Below, piece after piece: positions 1-5,219 of a stretch of 5,219 bases of DNA. A model generated the notes under the pieces. The model was not told the DNA's origin, ran no database searches, and saw only the letters and a program-made list of their open reading frames with translations. The position numbers and the translations under genes were made by a program. Within the stretch, counting starts at the first letter, position 1, and each line of letters opens with the position of its first letter. The stretch is from Reyranella sp. (lineage in GTDB: Bacteria; Pseudomonadota; Alphaproteobacteria; Reyranellales; Reyranellaceae): the NCBI GenBank assembly GCA_016780605.1, contig JADHLS010000479.1:1-5219 (forward strand), given 5' to 3'.

Positions 1-930
1 AAGCAGTACATCCAGAGCACCGGCGTCTCCTTCGACATCGCCGTGCAGCAGATCGAGGCCCAGATCGCCTGGAACAAGATCATTCGCCGCCGCGTGCGTC
101 CGCAGGTCGATGTCTCCGAGGCCGAGATCGATGACGCGCTGAACCGCGTGCGCACCAATGTCGGCAAGACCGAATCGCGTGTCGCCGAAATCTTCGTACC
201 GATCGACCGGGCGGACATGGCCGACGATGCCAGGCGCTCCGCCGACCGCATCGTCGAGCAGCTGAGGCGCGGCGCCCCATTCGGCGCCCTCGCCCAGCAA
301 TTCTCGCAGGGCGCCACGGCCCAGGCGGGCGGCGAGTTGGGCTGGGTCCTGCCCGGCGGTCTCGATCCGGCGCTCGACGCCGCTGTGGACAAGCTGGCCG
401 TCCGCCAGTTCTCGGAGCCCATACGCAGCCCCGCCGGTTGGCACATCCTCTACGTCATCGACCGCCGCCAGTTCGCAGCGGCGCGGCCTGACGATGTCCG
501 CCTCAATCTGACGCAGATGACGCTGCCGCTGCCGGTGAACGCCTCGCCCGACGAGGTCAACAAGGCTACCGCCGACGCCACGAAGGCAATGGTCGGGGTC
601 CGCACCTGCGGCGATCTGCACGGCCGGGCGCGCGAGCTGAAGGGCGCAACCTCCGGCGACCTGACGGGGGTGCGCGTCGGAGACCTCCAGGCGAACCCGC
701 AGATGTTCGAGCAGATTCCCAAGCTCAATGTCGGCGGCACGGCAGGGCCGTTCCGCGTTGCCGAGGGTCTGCAGGTGGTGGCGCTGTGCGGCAAGGTCGG
801 CGCCGATGGATTGCCCGGCCGCGATGTCATCTCGCAGCAGATCCTGCTGCAGAAGCTGGAGGCGGCGGGCCGCCGCTACATGCGCGACCTGCGCCGCCAG
901 GCGACGATCGACGTCAAGCAGCCGTCGTGA
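1..930 (+). CDS. surA: SurA-type periplasmic chaperone / parvulin peptidyl-prolyl isomerase, 5' end missing
   Basis: The frame is open from base 1, so the signal peptide and early N-terminal domain lie outside the window; 309 residues are visible, ending at TGA 928-930. SurA escorts unfolded outer-membrane proteins across the periplasm. Visible residues 1-50 match the end of the SurA N-terminal chaperone domain (GVSFD, then QIEAQIAWNKIIRRRV, then VSEAEID). Residues about 58-155 form a parvulin domain, with AEIFVPID, the GAPFGALAQQFSQG stretch, GGELGWV, FSEPIRSPAGWHIL and a closing DRRQF. Residues about 165-265 look like a degenerate second parvulin-like unit lacking those motifs but carrying two cysteines (203 and 263). 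The gene overlaps pdxA by 4 bases, which suggests translational coupling. A GTG at 43 is internal and not a start. In related genomes lptD usually lies upstream; that is outside this window. The family call is secure; activity of the parvulin domain is inferred. Confidence 0.93.
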   Translation, partial: KQYIQSTGVSFDIAVQQIEAQIAWNKIIRRRVRPQVDVSEAEIDDALNRVRTNVGKTESRVAEIFVPIDRADMADDARRSADRIVEQLRRGAPFGALAQQFSQGATAQAGGELGWVLPGGLDPALDAAVDKLAVRQFSEPIRSPAGWHILYVIDRRQFAAARPDDVRLNLTQMTLPLPVNASPDEVNKATADATKAMVGVRTCGDLHGRARELKGATSGDLTGVRVGDLQANPQMFEQIPKLNVGGTAGPFRVAEGLQVVALCGKVGADGLPGRDVISQQILLQKLEAAGRRYMRDLRRQATIDVKQPS

Positions 931-1925
931 CCGCGACCGCGCCGCTCGCCGTGACCATGGGCGAGCCGGCCGGAATCGGCGGCGAACTCAGCCTCAAGGC
1001 ATGGTCGATGCGCCGGCAGGGCGACCGGCCGTTCTTTGTCCTCGACGACGCCGACCGCCTGGCGGCGTTGGCGGGCAAGCTCGGCCTCGATGTCCCGGTA
1101 CGGCAGGTCGATCGCGCCGCGGAAGCTGGCAATGTCTTCGAGACCGCCTTGCCGGTCTTGCCGGTACGCCTGCGGGCGCCGGTGTGCGCGGGCCAGCCCG
1201 ATGCCGCCAACGCACCGGCGACCCTGGAGGCGATCGAGCGCGCCGTCGAACTGGCGATGGCGGGCGAGATCGCCGGCATGGTGACCAACCCCATCCAGAA
1301 AAAGACCCTGCAGGACGCCGGCTTCCGGCATCCCGGCCACACCGAGTATCTCGCTGAGCTGGCAGGCGGCGTCGACGTCGCCATGATGCTGGCCTGCCCG
1401 GAGTTGCGCGTCGTGCCGGTCACGATCCATCTGTCGCTGGCCGAAGCCGTTCGCGCCCTGGACACTGTCAAGATTGTGCGCGCCGGCCGCCTGGCGGCGT
1501 CAGGATTGAAGGCTTTGTTCGGCATCGAGCGGCCGCGGCTCGCAGTGGCGGCTCTGAACCCCCATGCCGGGGAGCAAGGGTCGATGGGCGACGAGGAGAG
1601 CCGCATCATCGCGCCGGCCATCGCGGCGTTGAAGCGCGACGGCATCGATGCCCGCGGCCCCGCCCCGGCCGACACCCTGTTCCACGCCGCCGCGCGCGCC
1701 ACCTATGACGTGGCCCTCTGCATGTATCACGACCAGGCGCTGATCCCGATCAAGACGGTCGACTTCGCAGGCGGCGTCAACGTCACACTCGGCCTGCCGT
1801 TCGTGCGGACCTCGCCTGACCATGGAACCGCGCTCGATATCGTCGGCACTGGGCGGGCCGATCCGACGAGCCTGATCGCCGGGCTGCGCATGGCCGACGA
1901 CATGGCCCGCCGGCGTCGCGTCTGA
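927..1925 (+). CDS. pdxA: 4-hydroxythreonine-4-phosphate dehydrogenase PdxA
   Basis: PdxA oxidises 4-phosphohydroxy-L-threonine with NAD(P)+; the product decarboxylates and is condensed by PdxJ in the DXP-dependent route to pyridoxal phosphate. It is a cytoplasmic metal-dependent dimer. The frame gives 332 residues, close to the usual ~330. Residues 12-18 are the N-terminal signature GEPAGIG. The three expected metal-binding histidines are present: His138 (in PGHTEY), His168 (in TIHLSL) and His268 (in MYHDQA). Also present are NPHAGEQG, the PADTLF motif, and GLPFVRTSPDHGTALD near the C terminus. The GTG at 927 is chosen because it places GEPAGIG at residue 12, about as in E. coli, and overlaps the surA stop as GTGA. 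An ATG at 957 would begin directly at MGEP and cut the first beta strand. No clear Shine-Dalgarno precedes the GTG, consistent with re-initiation after surA. Confidence 0.96.
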   Translation: MTATAPLAVTMGEPAGIGGELSLKAWSMRRQGDRPFFVLDDADRLAALAGKLGLDVPVRQVDRAAEAGNVFETALPVLPVRLRAPVCAGQPDAANAPATLEAIERAVELAMAGEIAGMVTNPIQKKTLQDAGFRHPGHTEYLAELAGGVDVAMMLACPELRVVPVTIHLSLAEAVRALDTVKIVRAGRLAASGLKALFGIERPRLAVAALNPHAGEQGSMGDEESRIIAPAIAALKRDGIDARGPAPADTLFHAAARATYDVALCMYHDQALIPIKTVDFAGGVNVTLGLPFVRTSPDHGTALDIVGTGRADPTSLIAGLRMADDMARRRRV

Positions 1926-1938
1926 CCGCTCCGTCGCC

Positions 1939-2769
1939 GTGAACGCGCTCGCTGACCTGCCGCCGCTGCGCGAGGTCATCGCGGCCCACGGCCTCGACGC
2001 CCGCAAGCGGTTCGGCCAGCACTTCCTGCTCGACCTCAACCTCACCCGCCGTATCGCCCGTGCCGCCGCCCCGCTCGGTGAAGGCACGGTGATCGAGATC
2101 GGACCGGGGCCTGGCGGCCTCACACGCGCTCTGTTGCTCGAGGGGGCGAGCCGTGTCGTCGCCATCGAGATCGATCCCAGGGCGACCGCCGCTTTGCGTG
2201 AGCTGGAGGCGGCGGCGAGCGGCCGGCAGCAGCTCGTCGAGGCGGATGCGCTCGAAGTCGACATCGCCGCACTGGGGCCGCCGCCGCGACGGATCGTTGC
2301 CAACCTGCCCTACAACGTCTCGACCGCACTGCTGGTGCGCTGGCTTCACCAGGCCGGCGCGATCGCAGACATGGTTCTGATGTTCCAGAAGGAGGTCGTG
2401 GACCGGCTGGCCGCCGCGCCGCGCACCAAGGACTATGGCCGGCTGTCGGTGGTCACCCAGCATGTCTGCACGGTGCAACGGCTGTTCGACATCGCCCCCT
2501 CGGCCTTCGTGCCGCCGCCCAAGGTCGTGTCCTCCGTCGCGCGCCTTACGCCCAAACCCGGCGTTGCCTCGGCCGATGACCTGACGGCGCTGGAACGCAT
2601 CACGGCCTCCGCCTTCGGCCAGCGCCGCAAGATGCTGCGCAGCTCGCTCAGCGGAGTCTTTGCCGACCCAATACGCGTGCTGGACAGCCTTGGCCTGCGG
2701 CCGACCGCCCGGGCGGAGGAGCTTTCCGTGGCCGACTTCGTCCGCTTGTCCGAAGCACTTGACAAGTGA
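1939..2769 (+). CDS. rsmA: 16S rRNA (adenine1518-N6/adenine1519-N6)-dimethyltransferase RsmA (KsgA)
   Basis: RsmA uses S-adenosylmethionine to dimethylate two adjacent adenines in the 3'-terminal hairpin of 16S rRNA, late in 30S subunit assembly. The frame gives 276 residues, normal for the family. The N-terminal RKRFGQHFLLD (residues 22-32) is the family entry motif. Residues 51-61 (VIEIGPGPGGL) are SAM motif I, VVAIEID (73-79) is motif II, and the catalytic NLPYN is at 122-126. The C-terminal domain shows SAFVPPPKVVSS (near 187-198) and FGQRRKMLRSSL from residue 226. The start is GTG 1939. It is the only plausible start: it follows the pdxA stop by 13 bases, no in-frame ATG occurs until well into the methyltransferase domain, and the protein then opens just before LPPLREVI, where relatives begin. 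No convincing Shine-Dalgarno precedes it, so expression probably depends on coupling to pdxA. Its last codons contain the -35 box of the following gene. Confidence 0.97.
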   Translation: MNALADLPPLREVIAAHGLDARKRFGQHFLLDLNLTRRIARAAAPLGEGTVIEIGPGPGGLTRALLLEGASRVVAIEIDPRATAALRELEAAASGRQQLVEADALEVDIAALGPPPRRIVANLPYNVSTALLVRWLHQAGAIADMVLMFQKEVVDRLAAAPRTKDYGRLSVVTQHVCTVQRLFDIAPSAFVPPPKVVSSVARLTPKPGVASADDLTALERITASAFGQRRKMLRSSLSGVFADPIRVLDSLGLRPTARAEELSVADFVRLSEALDK

Positions 2770-2788
2770 GTGCTCACTCATTTATAGT
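2759..2788 (+). promoter_or_regulatory. Predicted sigma-70-type promoter for the plsC-like gene
   Basis: TTGACA (2759-2764) matches the -35 consensus exactly, and TATAGT (2783-2788) matches five of six -10 positions, with an 18-base spacer. The -35 box lies in the last codons of rsmA. This A/T-rich patch stands out in very GC-rich surroundings. A start site 7 bases past the -10 box would fall on A2795, the first base of the plsC ATG. The promoter call is from pattern only. Confidence 0.65.
2767..2780. promoter_or_regulatory. Palindromic operator candidate between the -35 and -10 boxes
   Basis: TGAGTG-CT-CACTCA is a perfect 6+6 inverted repeat with a 2-base centre. After one mismatch (2766/2781) two more outer pairs match (A2765/T2782 and A2764/T2783), giving an imperfect 20-base dyad. 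It begins on the rsmA stop codon and occupies most of the spacer between the -35 and -10 boxes, where a bound dimer would block RNA polymerase. TetR/AcrR-family repressors often use short dyads of this kind; that family assignment is inference, and no regulator gene is in the window. The centre is too short to form a hairpin loop, so an RNA terminator is unlikely. Confidence 0.5.
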
Positions 2789-2794
2789 GCCGAC

Positions 2795-3598
2795 ATGATC
2801 CGTTCGTTGGCCTTCAACCTCTTCTTCTACGTCTTCACCCTGCTGGTCGCGATGGTCGGCATCGTGTTGGTGCCGATCCCCACGCCTGTGGTGCTGCGCG
2901 GCCTGCTGCACTGGTGGGCGCGCGCCGTCGTCTGGGGCATGCGCTGGATCGGCGGCATGAAGATCGAGATCCGCGGTCGCGCGAACATCCCGGCGCGCGG
3001 GCCTGCCCTGCTCGCCAACAAGCATCACAGCGAGAGCGATGGCATCATTCTCGCCGCCGAGATCCGCGGCATCGCCTTCGTCGCCATGCAGGAGCTGTTC
3101 CGCTATCCGCTGATCGGCGCCATCCTCTATCGCCTGCAGATGATCCGCGTCGACACCTGCGGCGGCGGCCGCGAACGCGCCAACCTCGCGCAGTTCGCCA
3201 AGCGCGCCTACGACGGCGGCCGCCATATCGCGATCTATCCCGAGGGCAACCTGATGGCGCCCGGCGAGCGCGAGCGCTATCGCTCGGGCATCTACTATCT
3301 CTATCGCGACCTCGATCTGCCGGTGACGCCGGTCGCCACCTCGCTCGGGCTGCTGTGGAACCGCCGCGACTGGCGCAAGAAGGCCGGCCGCTGCGCCATC
3401 GAATTCCTGCCGTCGATCGAGACCGGGCTCGACAAGCACGCCTTCATGCAGCGACTGGAGGAGGCGATCGAGACGGCAAGCGACCGGCTGATCGCCGAGT
3501 TCTCGGGCCGGCCCTACACGCCCTCGCAGCTGGTGCTGCGCTCGCAGGGCCAGGCCGGCATCGGCCAGCCAATCAGCGTCCCTCGCGCAGCGCTTTGA
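2795..3598 (+). CDS. PlsC-like 1-acyl-sn-glycerol-3-phosphate acyltransferase (lysophospholipid acyltransferase family)
   Basis: Members of this inner-membrane family move a fatty acyl group from acyl-ACP or acyl-CoA to a lysophospholipid-type acceptor, typically making phosphatidic acid. The 267-residue protein has a hydrophobic anchor at about 5-28. Motif I is the catalytic H(X4)D, His77 to Asp82 (HHSESD). Motif II is around GGGRERA (123-129). Motif III is YPEG (148-151), and a motif IV-like stretch is LPVTPVATSLG. Motif III continues NLMAPGE, where most relatives have a Thr-Arg pair, so acceptor binding may differ. ATG 2795 is chosen because the membrane anchor starts right after it. The frame stays open upstream into rsmA, but that part encodes nothing membrane-like. 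No Shine-Dalgarno is visible and the predicted start site coincides with the ATG, suggesting leaderless mRNA. The 3' end overlaps gmk by 26 bases on the opposite strand. Phosphatidic acid synthesis is the default guess; acylation of an ornithine lipid or another lysolipid is possible. Confidence 0.88.
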   Translation: MIRSLAFNLFFYVFTLLVAMVGIVLVPIPTPVVLRGLLHWWARAVVWGMRWIGGMKIEIRGRANIPARGPALLANKHHSESDGIILAAEIRGIAFVAMQELFRYPLIGAILYRLQMIRVDTCGGGRERANLAQFAKRAYDGGRHIAIYPEGNLMAPGERERYRSGIYYLYRDLDLPVTPVATSLGLLWNRRDWRKKAGRCAIEFLPSIETGLDKHAFMQRLEEAIETASDRLIAEFSGRPYTPSQLVLRSQGQAGIGQPISVPRAAL

Positions 3599-4238
3599 CG
3601 AACCCCGACATGCCGACCTGACGTTCGCGCTTCAGCCGCTCGGCCGTCAGGATCGCCTTGAGGTTGTTGAGGCTGGTGGCGATGTCGCGGTTGACCACGA
3701 CATAGTCGTATTCGGCCCAGTGGCTCATCTCGTCGGCGGCCTTGGCCATGCGCTGCGCCACGATTTCCTTGGTGTCCTGGGCGCGGGTCAGCAGCCGCTT
3801 CTCGAGGTCGCGCGTCGAGGGCGGCAGGATGAACACGGTGACCAGGTCGGCGCGCCCCTTGTCGCGCAGCTGCTGGGTGCCCTGCCAGTCGATATCGAAC
3901 AACACGTCGCGGCCCGTGGCGAGCGCCTCGTCGACCGGCGCCCTGGGCGTGCCGTAGTAGTTGCCGAACACCTCGGCGTATTCCAGGAACTGCTTGCGCT
4001 CGATCATGCCGCGGAAAGTCGCCGTGTCGACGAAGCGGTAGTCGACGCCGTCGCGCTCGCCCGGACGCTTCTGGCGCGTCGTGCACGAGACGCTGAGCTG
4101 GATCTGCTTGTCGTTGTCGAGCAGCTGGCGCGACAAGGTCGTCTTGCCGGCGCCCGAGGGCGAGGACAGCACGAGCATCAGGCCGCGGCGCTGGATCGCC
4201 GACGCGCCGCTGTCAGCCGGGCCGTTGTCATTCGACAT
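3573..4238 (-). CDS. gmk: Guanylate kinase
   Basis: Gmk transfers phosphate from ATP to GMP, giving GDP, in the cytoplasm; this is the step that feeds GTP, dGTP and (p)ppGpp pools. The 221-residue product has the P-loop SSPSGAGKTT (residues 25-34, Lys32), in which the first glycine of the Walker A pattern is Ser26. The GMP-binding set, placed by comparison with the yeast enzyme, is complete: Ser51, Arg55, Arg58 (in SCTTRQKRPGE), Tyr67, Glu86 (in FLEYAE), Tyr95 and Thr97 (in GNYYGT) and Asp115 (in LFDIDWQG). The C-terminal lid segment and the closing VVVNRD are typical. The ATG at 4236-4238 overlaps the end of yicC by 11 bases. A GGGAG lies 10 bases upstream of it (4249-4253) and a closer AGG 6 bases upstream (4245-4247), both inside yicC. 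It is probably cotranscribed and translationally coupled with yicC. Confidence 0.97.
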   Translation of the reverse strand: MSNDNGPADSGASAIQRRGLMLVLSSPSGAGKTTLSRQLLDNDKQIQLSVSCTTRQKRPGERDGVDYRFVDTATFRGMIERKQFLEYAEVFGNYYGTPRAPVDEALATGRDVLFDIDWQGTQQLRDKGRADLVTVFILPPSTRDLEKRLLTRAQDTKEIVAQRMAKAADEMSHWAEYDYVVVNRDIATSLNNLKAILTAERLKRERQVGMSGFVKALREGR

Positions 4239-5124
4239 TCTGGACCTGCTCCCGCAGACGCTCGATGGCGCCCTTCAGATCGATGCCGATGCGCGTCAGC
4301 TCGATGTCGGCCGACTTCGAGCAGAGCGTGTTGGCCTCGCGATTGAACTCCTGGCAGAGGAAGTCGAACTTGCGTCCGACGGGATTGTCGGGCCGCGCCT
4401 CGCCGAGCAGGCTCTTCGCCTGGGCGATGTGGGCGTTGAGCCGGTCGAGCTCCTCGCGCACGTCGGCCTTGCCGACCAGCAACGCCACCTCCTGGGCGAA
4501 GCGCTCCTCCGAGAGCGCCGGTGCACGCTCCAGCAGCTCGCCGAGCTGGCTCTCGAAGCGGGCACGCACGACACCGACCTGCGCCGCCGCGCGCTCGGCG
4601 GCGCGGGTGCACAGGCCCTCGATCTCGCCGAGGTGGCGGTCGATCACGCCCGACAGCGCCTTGCCTTCGGCCGCGCGGGCCGCGGCCAGGGCCTTCAGGA
4701 CCTCCTCGAGCGTCTTGGACAGCGCCTTGTCGAGAGCAGCCAGCGCCTCTTCGCTCTCCTGACCCTGCTCCTCGTCCTCGATGACGCCGCGAACGCGCAA
4801 CAGCCCGTCGGCCGTCGGCGCCGCCGCGCCGGTGCCCTTGCGCACCTCCTCGACCAGGCCCGCGAGCTCGGCCAGCAGCGCCCGGTTGATGCGCAAAGGC
4901 TTGGCCTGCTGCTCGCTGGTGACAGTGAGGGTCAACGACACGTTGCCGCGTTTCAGCTTGCTGCCGACGGCGTTGCGCGCCGGATTCTCCAGACGGTCGA
5001 AGCCCTGCGGCACCCGGCAGCGGATCTCGAGGTTGCGACCGTTGACGCTGCGCGCCTCCCAGACCCAGCGCCGCCGCTCATCCGACCCTTGCGCCCGGGC
5101 GTATCCCGTCATGCTTGCAATCAA
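4228..5124 (-). CDS. yicC: YicC/YloC-family endoribonuclease
   Basis: YicC proteins were long known only as stationary-phase stress proteins. E. coli YicC and B. subtilis YloC have since been described as founders of a distinct endoribonuclease type, so a role in RNA turnover is the best current call. The 298-residue product has the full family pattern. The N terminus is MIASMTGYARA, followed by ARSVNGRNLEIRCRVP (about 24-39) and LKRGNVSLTLTV. A charged helical middle covers about 120-220. The highly conserved C-terminal block starts near residue 251 (RKFDFLCQEFNREANTLCSK) and ends ERLREQVQNVE. The start is TTG 5122-5124. It restores the usual M-I-x-S-M-T opening and has GGAG exactly 7 bases upstream, which favours it over the ATG at 5110-5112. 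The stop lies inside the start of gmk. A yicC-gmk pair is common in proteobacteria; what RNA this copy acts on cannot be read from the sequence. Confidence 0.94.
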   Translation of the reverse strand: MIASMTGYARAQGSDERRRWVWEARSVNGRNLEIRCRVPQGFDRLENPARNAVGSKLKRGNVSLTLTVTSEQQAKPLRINRALLAELAGLVEEVRKGTGAAAPTADGLLRVRGVIEDEEQGQESEEALAALDKALSKTLEEVLKALAAARAAEGKALSGVIDRHLGEIEGLCTRAAERAAAQVGVVRARFESQLGELLERAPALSEERFAQEVALLVGKADVREELDRLNAHIAQAKSLLGEARPDNPVGRKFDFLCQEFNREANTLCSKSADIELTRIGIDLKGAIERLREQVQNVE

Positions 5125-5219
5125 AAAGGCACTCCACGATCCGCAATACTGGCCGCATCGCGGCGAGGCACTCTAGTATCGGCCCCAAGCGCATACAACG
5201 CGCCCCGCCGGAAGGTTAT
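5125..5219. other. Region upstream of yicC, no gene supported
   Basis: These 95 bases hold no recognisable gene. One minus-strand frame stays open from the window edge to a TGA overlapping the yicC TTG, but it uses ATA, ACT and AGA codons unlike every gene here and encodes nothing I recognise. No good -35/-10 pair was found for yicC; GATACTAG at 5173-5180 (minus strand) is a weak -10-like patch without a partner. GAGTGCC occurs twice on the minus strand (5128-5134 and 5167-5173), the first copy overlapping the ribosome binding site. In relatives mltG often precedes yicC; its end could lie just beyond the window. Confidence 0.4.
5132..5135 (-). promoter_or_regulatory. Ribosome binding site that decides the TTG start of yicC
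   Basis: On the minus strand this reads GGAG, inside GTGGAGTG, and is separated by 7 bases from TTG 5122-5124. That is ideal spacing for the TTG but 19 bases from the alternative ATG at 5110-5112. Together with the conserved M-I-x-S-M-T opening it fixes the non-AUG start. Confidence 0.65.

Noticed and set aside
2767..2780. The TGAGTG/CACTCA dyad as the rsmA terminator
   Set aside because: A 2-base centre cannot form a normal RNA loop, the stem is not GC-rich and no U tract follows; its place between promoter boxes fits an operator better.
1783..2781. Long open frame on the minus strand opposite rsmA
   Set aside because: It is an antisense shadow made by the strong GC bias; its product is rich in Arg, Gly and His with no family motif, while the + strand encodes a full RsmA.
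2660..2794. Upstream extension of the plsC-like frame into rsmA
   Set aside because: The added 45 residues overlap conserved RsmA codons, look nothing like an acyltransferase N terminus and would bury the membrane anchor; the promoter also lies within this stretch.
3553..3566. Hairpin GGCCG-GCAT-CGGCC just past the gmk stop as a terminator
   Set aside because: The stem is only 5 pairs, there is no T run on either strand, and it lies inside plsC coding sequence; such stems are frequent at this GC content.
3514..4086. Second minus-strand frame across gmk, and + strand frames at 3720-4346 and 4265-4762
   Set aside because: All lie over well-supported gmk or yicC coding sequence in other frames, and show low-complexity Arg/Ala/Ser composition.
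5125..5219. Minus-strand open frame running off the window edge and ending at the yicC start, as the tail of mltG
   Set aside because: About 32 codons only, with ATA, ACT and AGA codons unlike neighbouring genes and no recognisable MltG sequence.

Overview
The window is a GC-rich chromosomal segment made entirely of housekeeping genes, most likely from an alphaproteobacterium. The reasons are the strong G/C preference at third codon positions, the surA-pdxA-rsmA order, the gmk-yicC pair running towards it, and protein features that I recall as alphaproteobacterial (the opening of RsmA, the SSPSGAGKTT P-loop of Gmk, the Cys-bearing C-terminal part of SurA). The assignment to a class is recalled synteny and protein flavour, not a database match.

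Layout. On the + strand: the 3' part of surA (1-930; the start lies outside the window), pdxA (927-1925, sharing a 4-base GTGA with surA), rsmA/ksgA (1939-2769, 13 bases after pdxA) and a plsC-like acyltransferase gene (2795-3598). On the - strand, read right to left: yicC (5124-4228) and gmk (4238-3573), overlapping each other by 11 bases. The two groups converge, and the last 26 bases of plsC and gmk overlap tail to tail, with no intrinsic terminator visible. The 95 bases upstream of yicC hold no gene I can support.

How the genes fit together. SurA folds outer-membrane proteins in the periplasm, PdxA makes a pyridoxal phosphate precursor, RsmA dimethylates 16S rRNA, the PlsC-like enzyme acylates a lysophospholipid or similar acceptor at the inner membrane, Gmk converts GMP to GDP, and YicC is an RNA-cleaving or RNA-decay protein. 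They form two ordinary growth-related transcription units, not a single pathway.

The most interesting spot is the 25-base rsmA-plsC junction. It carries a consensus-like promoter (TTGACA, 18 bases, TATAGT) that begins inside the end of rsmA. A perfect 6+6 palindrome TGAGTG-CT-CACTCA sits between the -35 and -10 boxes. The plsC ATG lies 7 bases past the -10 box with no Shine-Dalgarno. This looks like a separately regulated, possibly leaderless acyltransferase gene under a dimeric repressor, perhaps of the TetR type. The acyltransferase also has an altered motif III (YPEGNLM in place of the usual PEGTR type). I found no mobile element, CRISPR array, RNA gene or clearly new multi-gene system.
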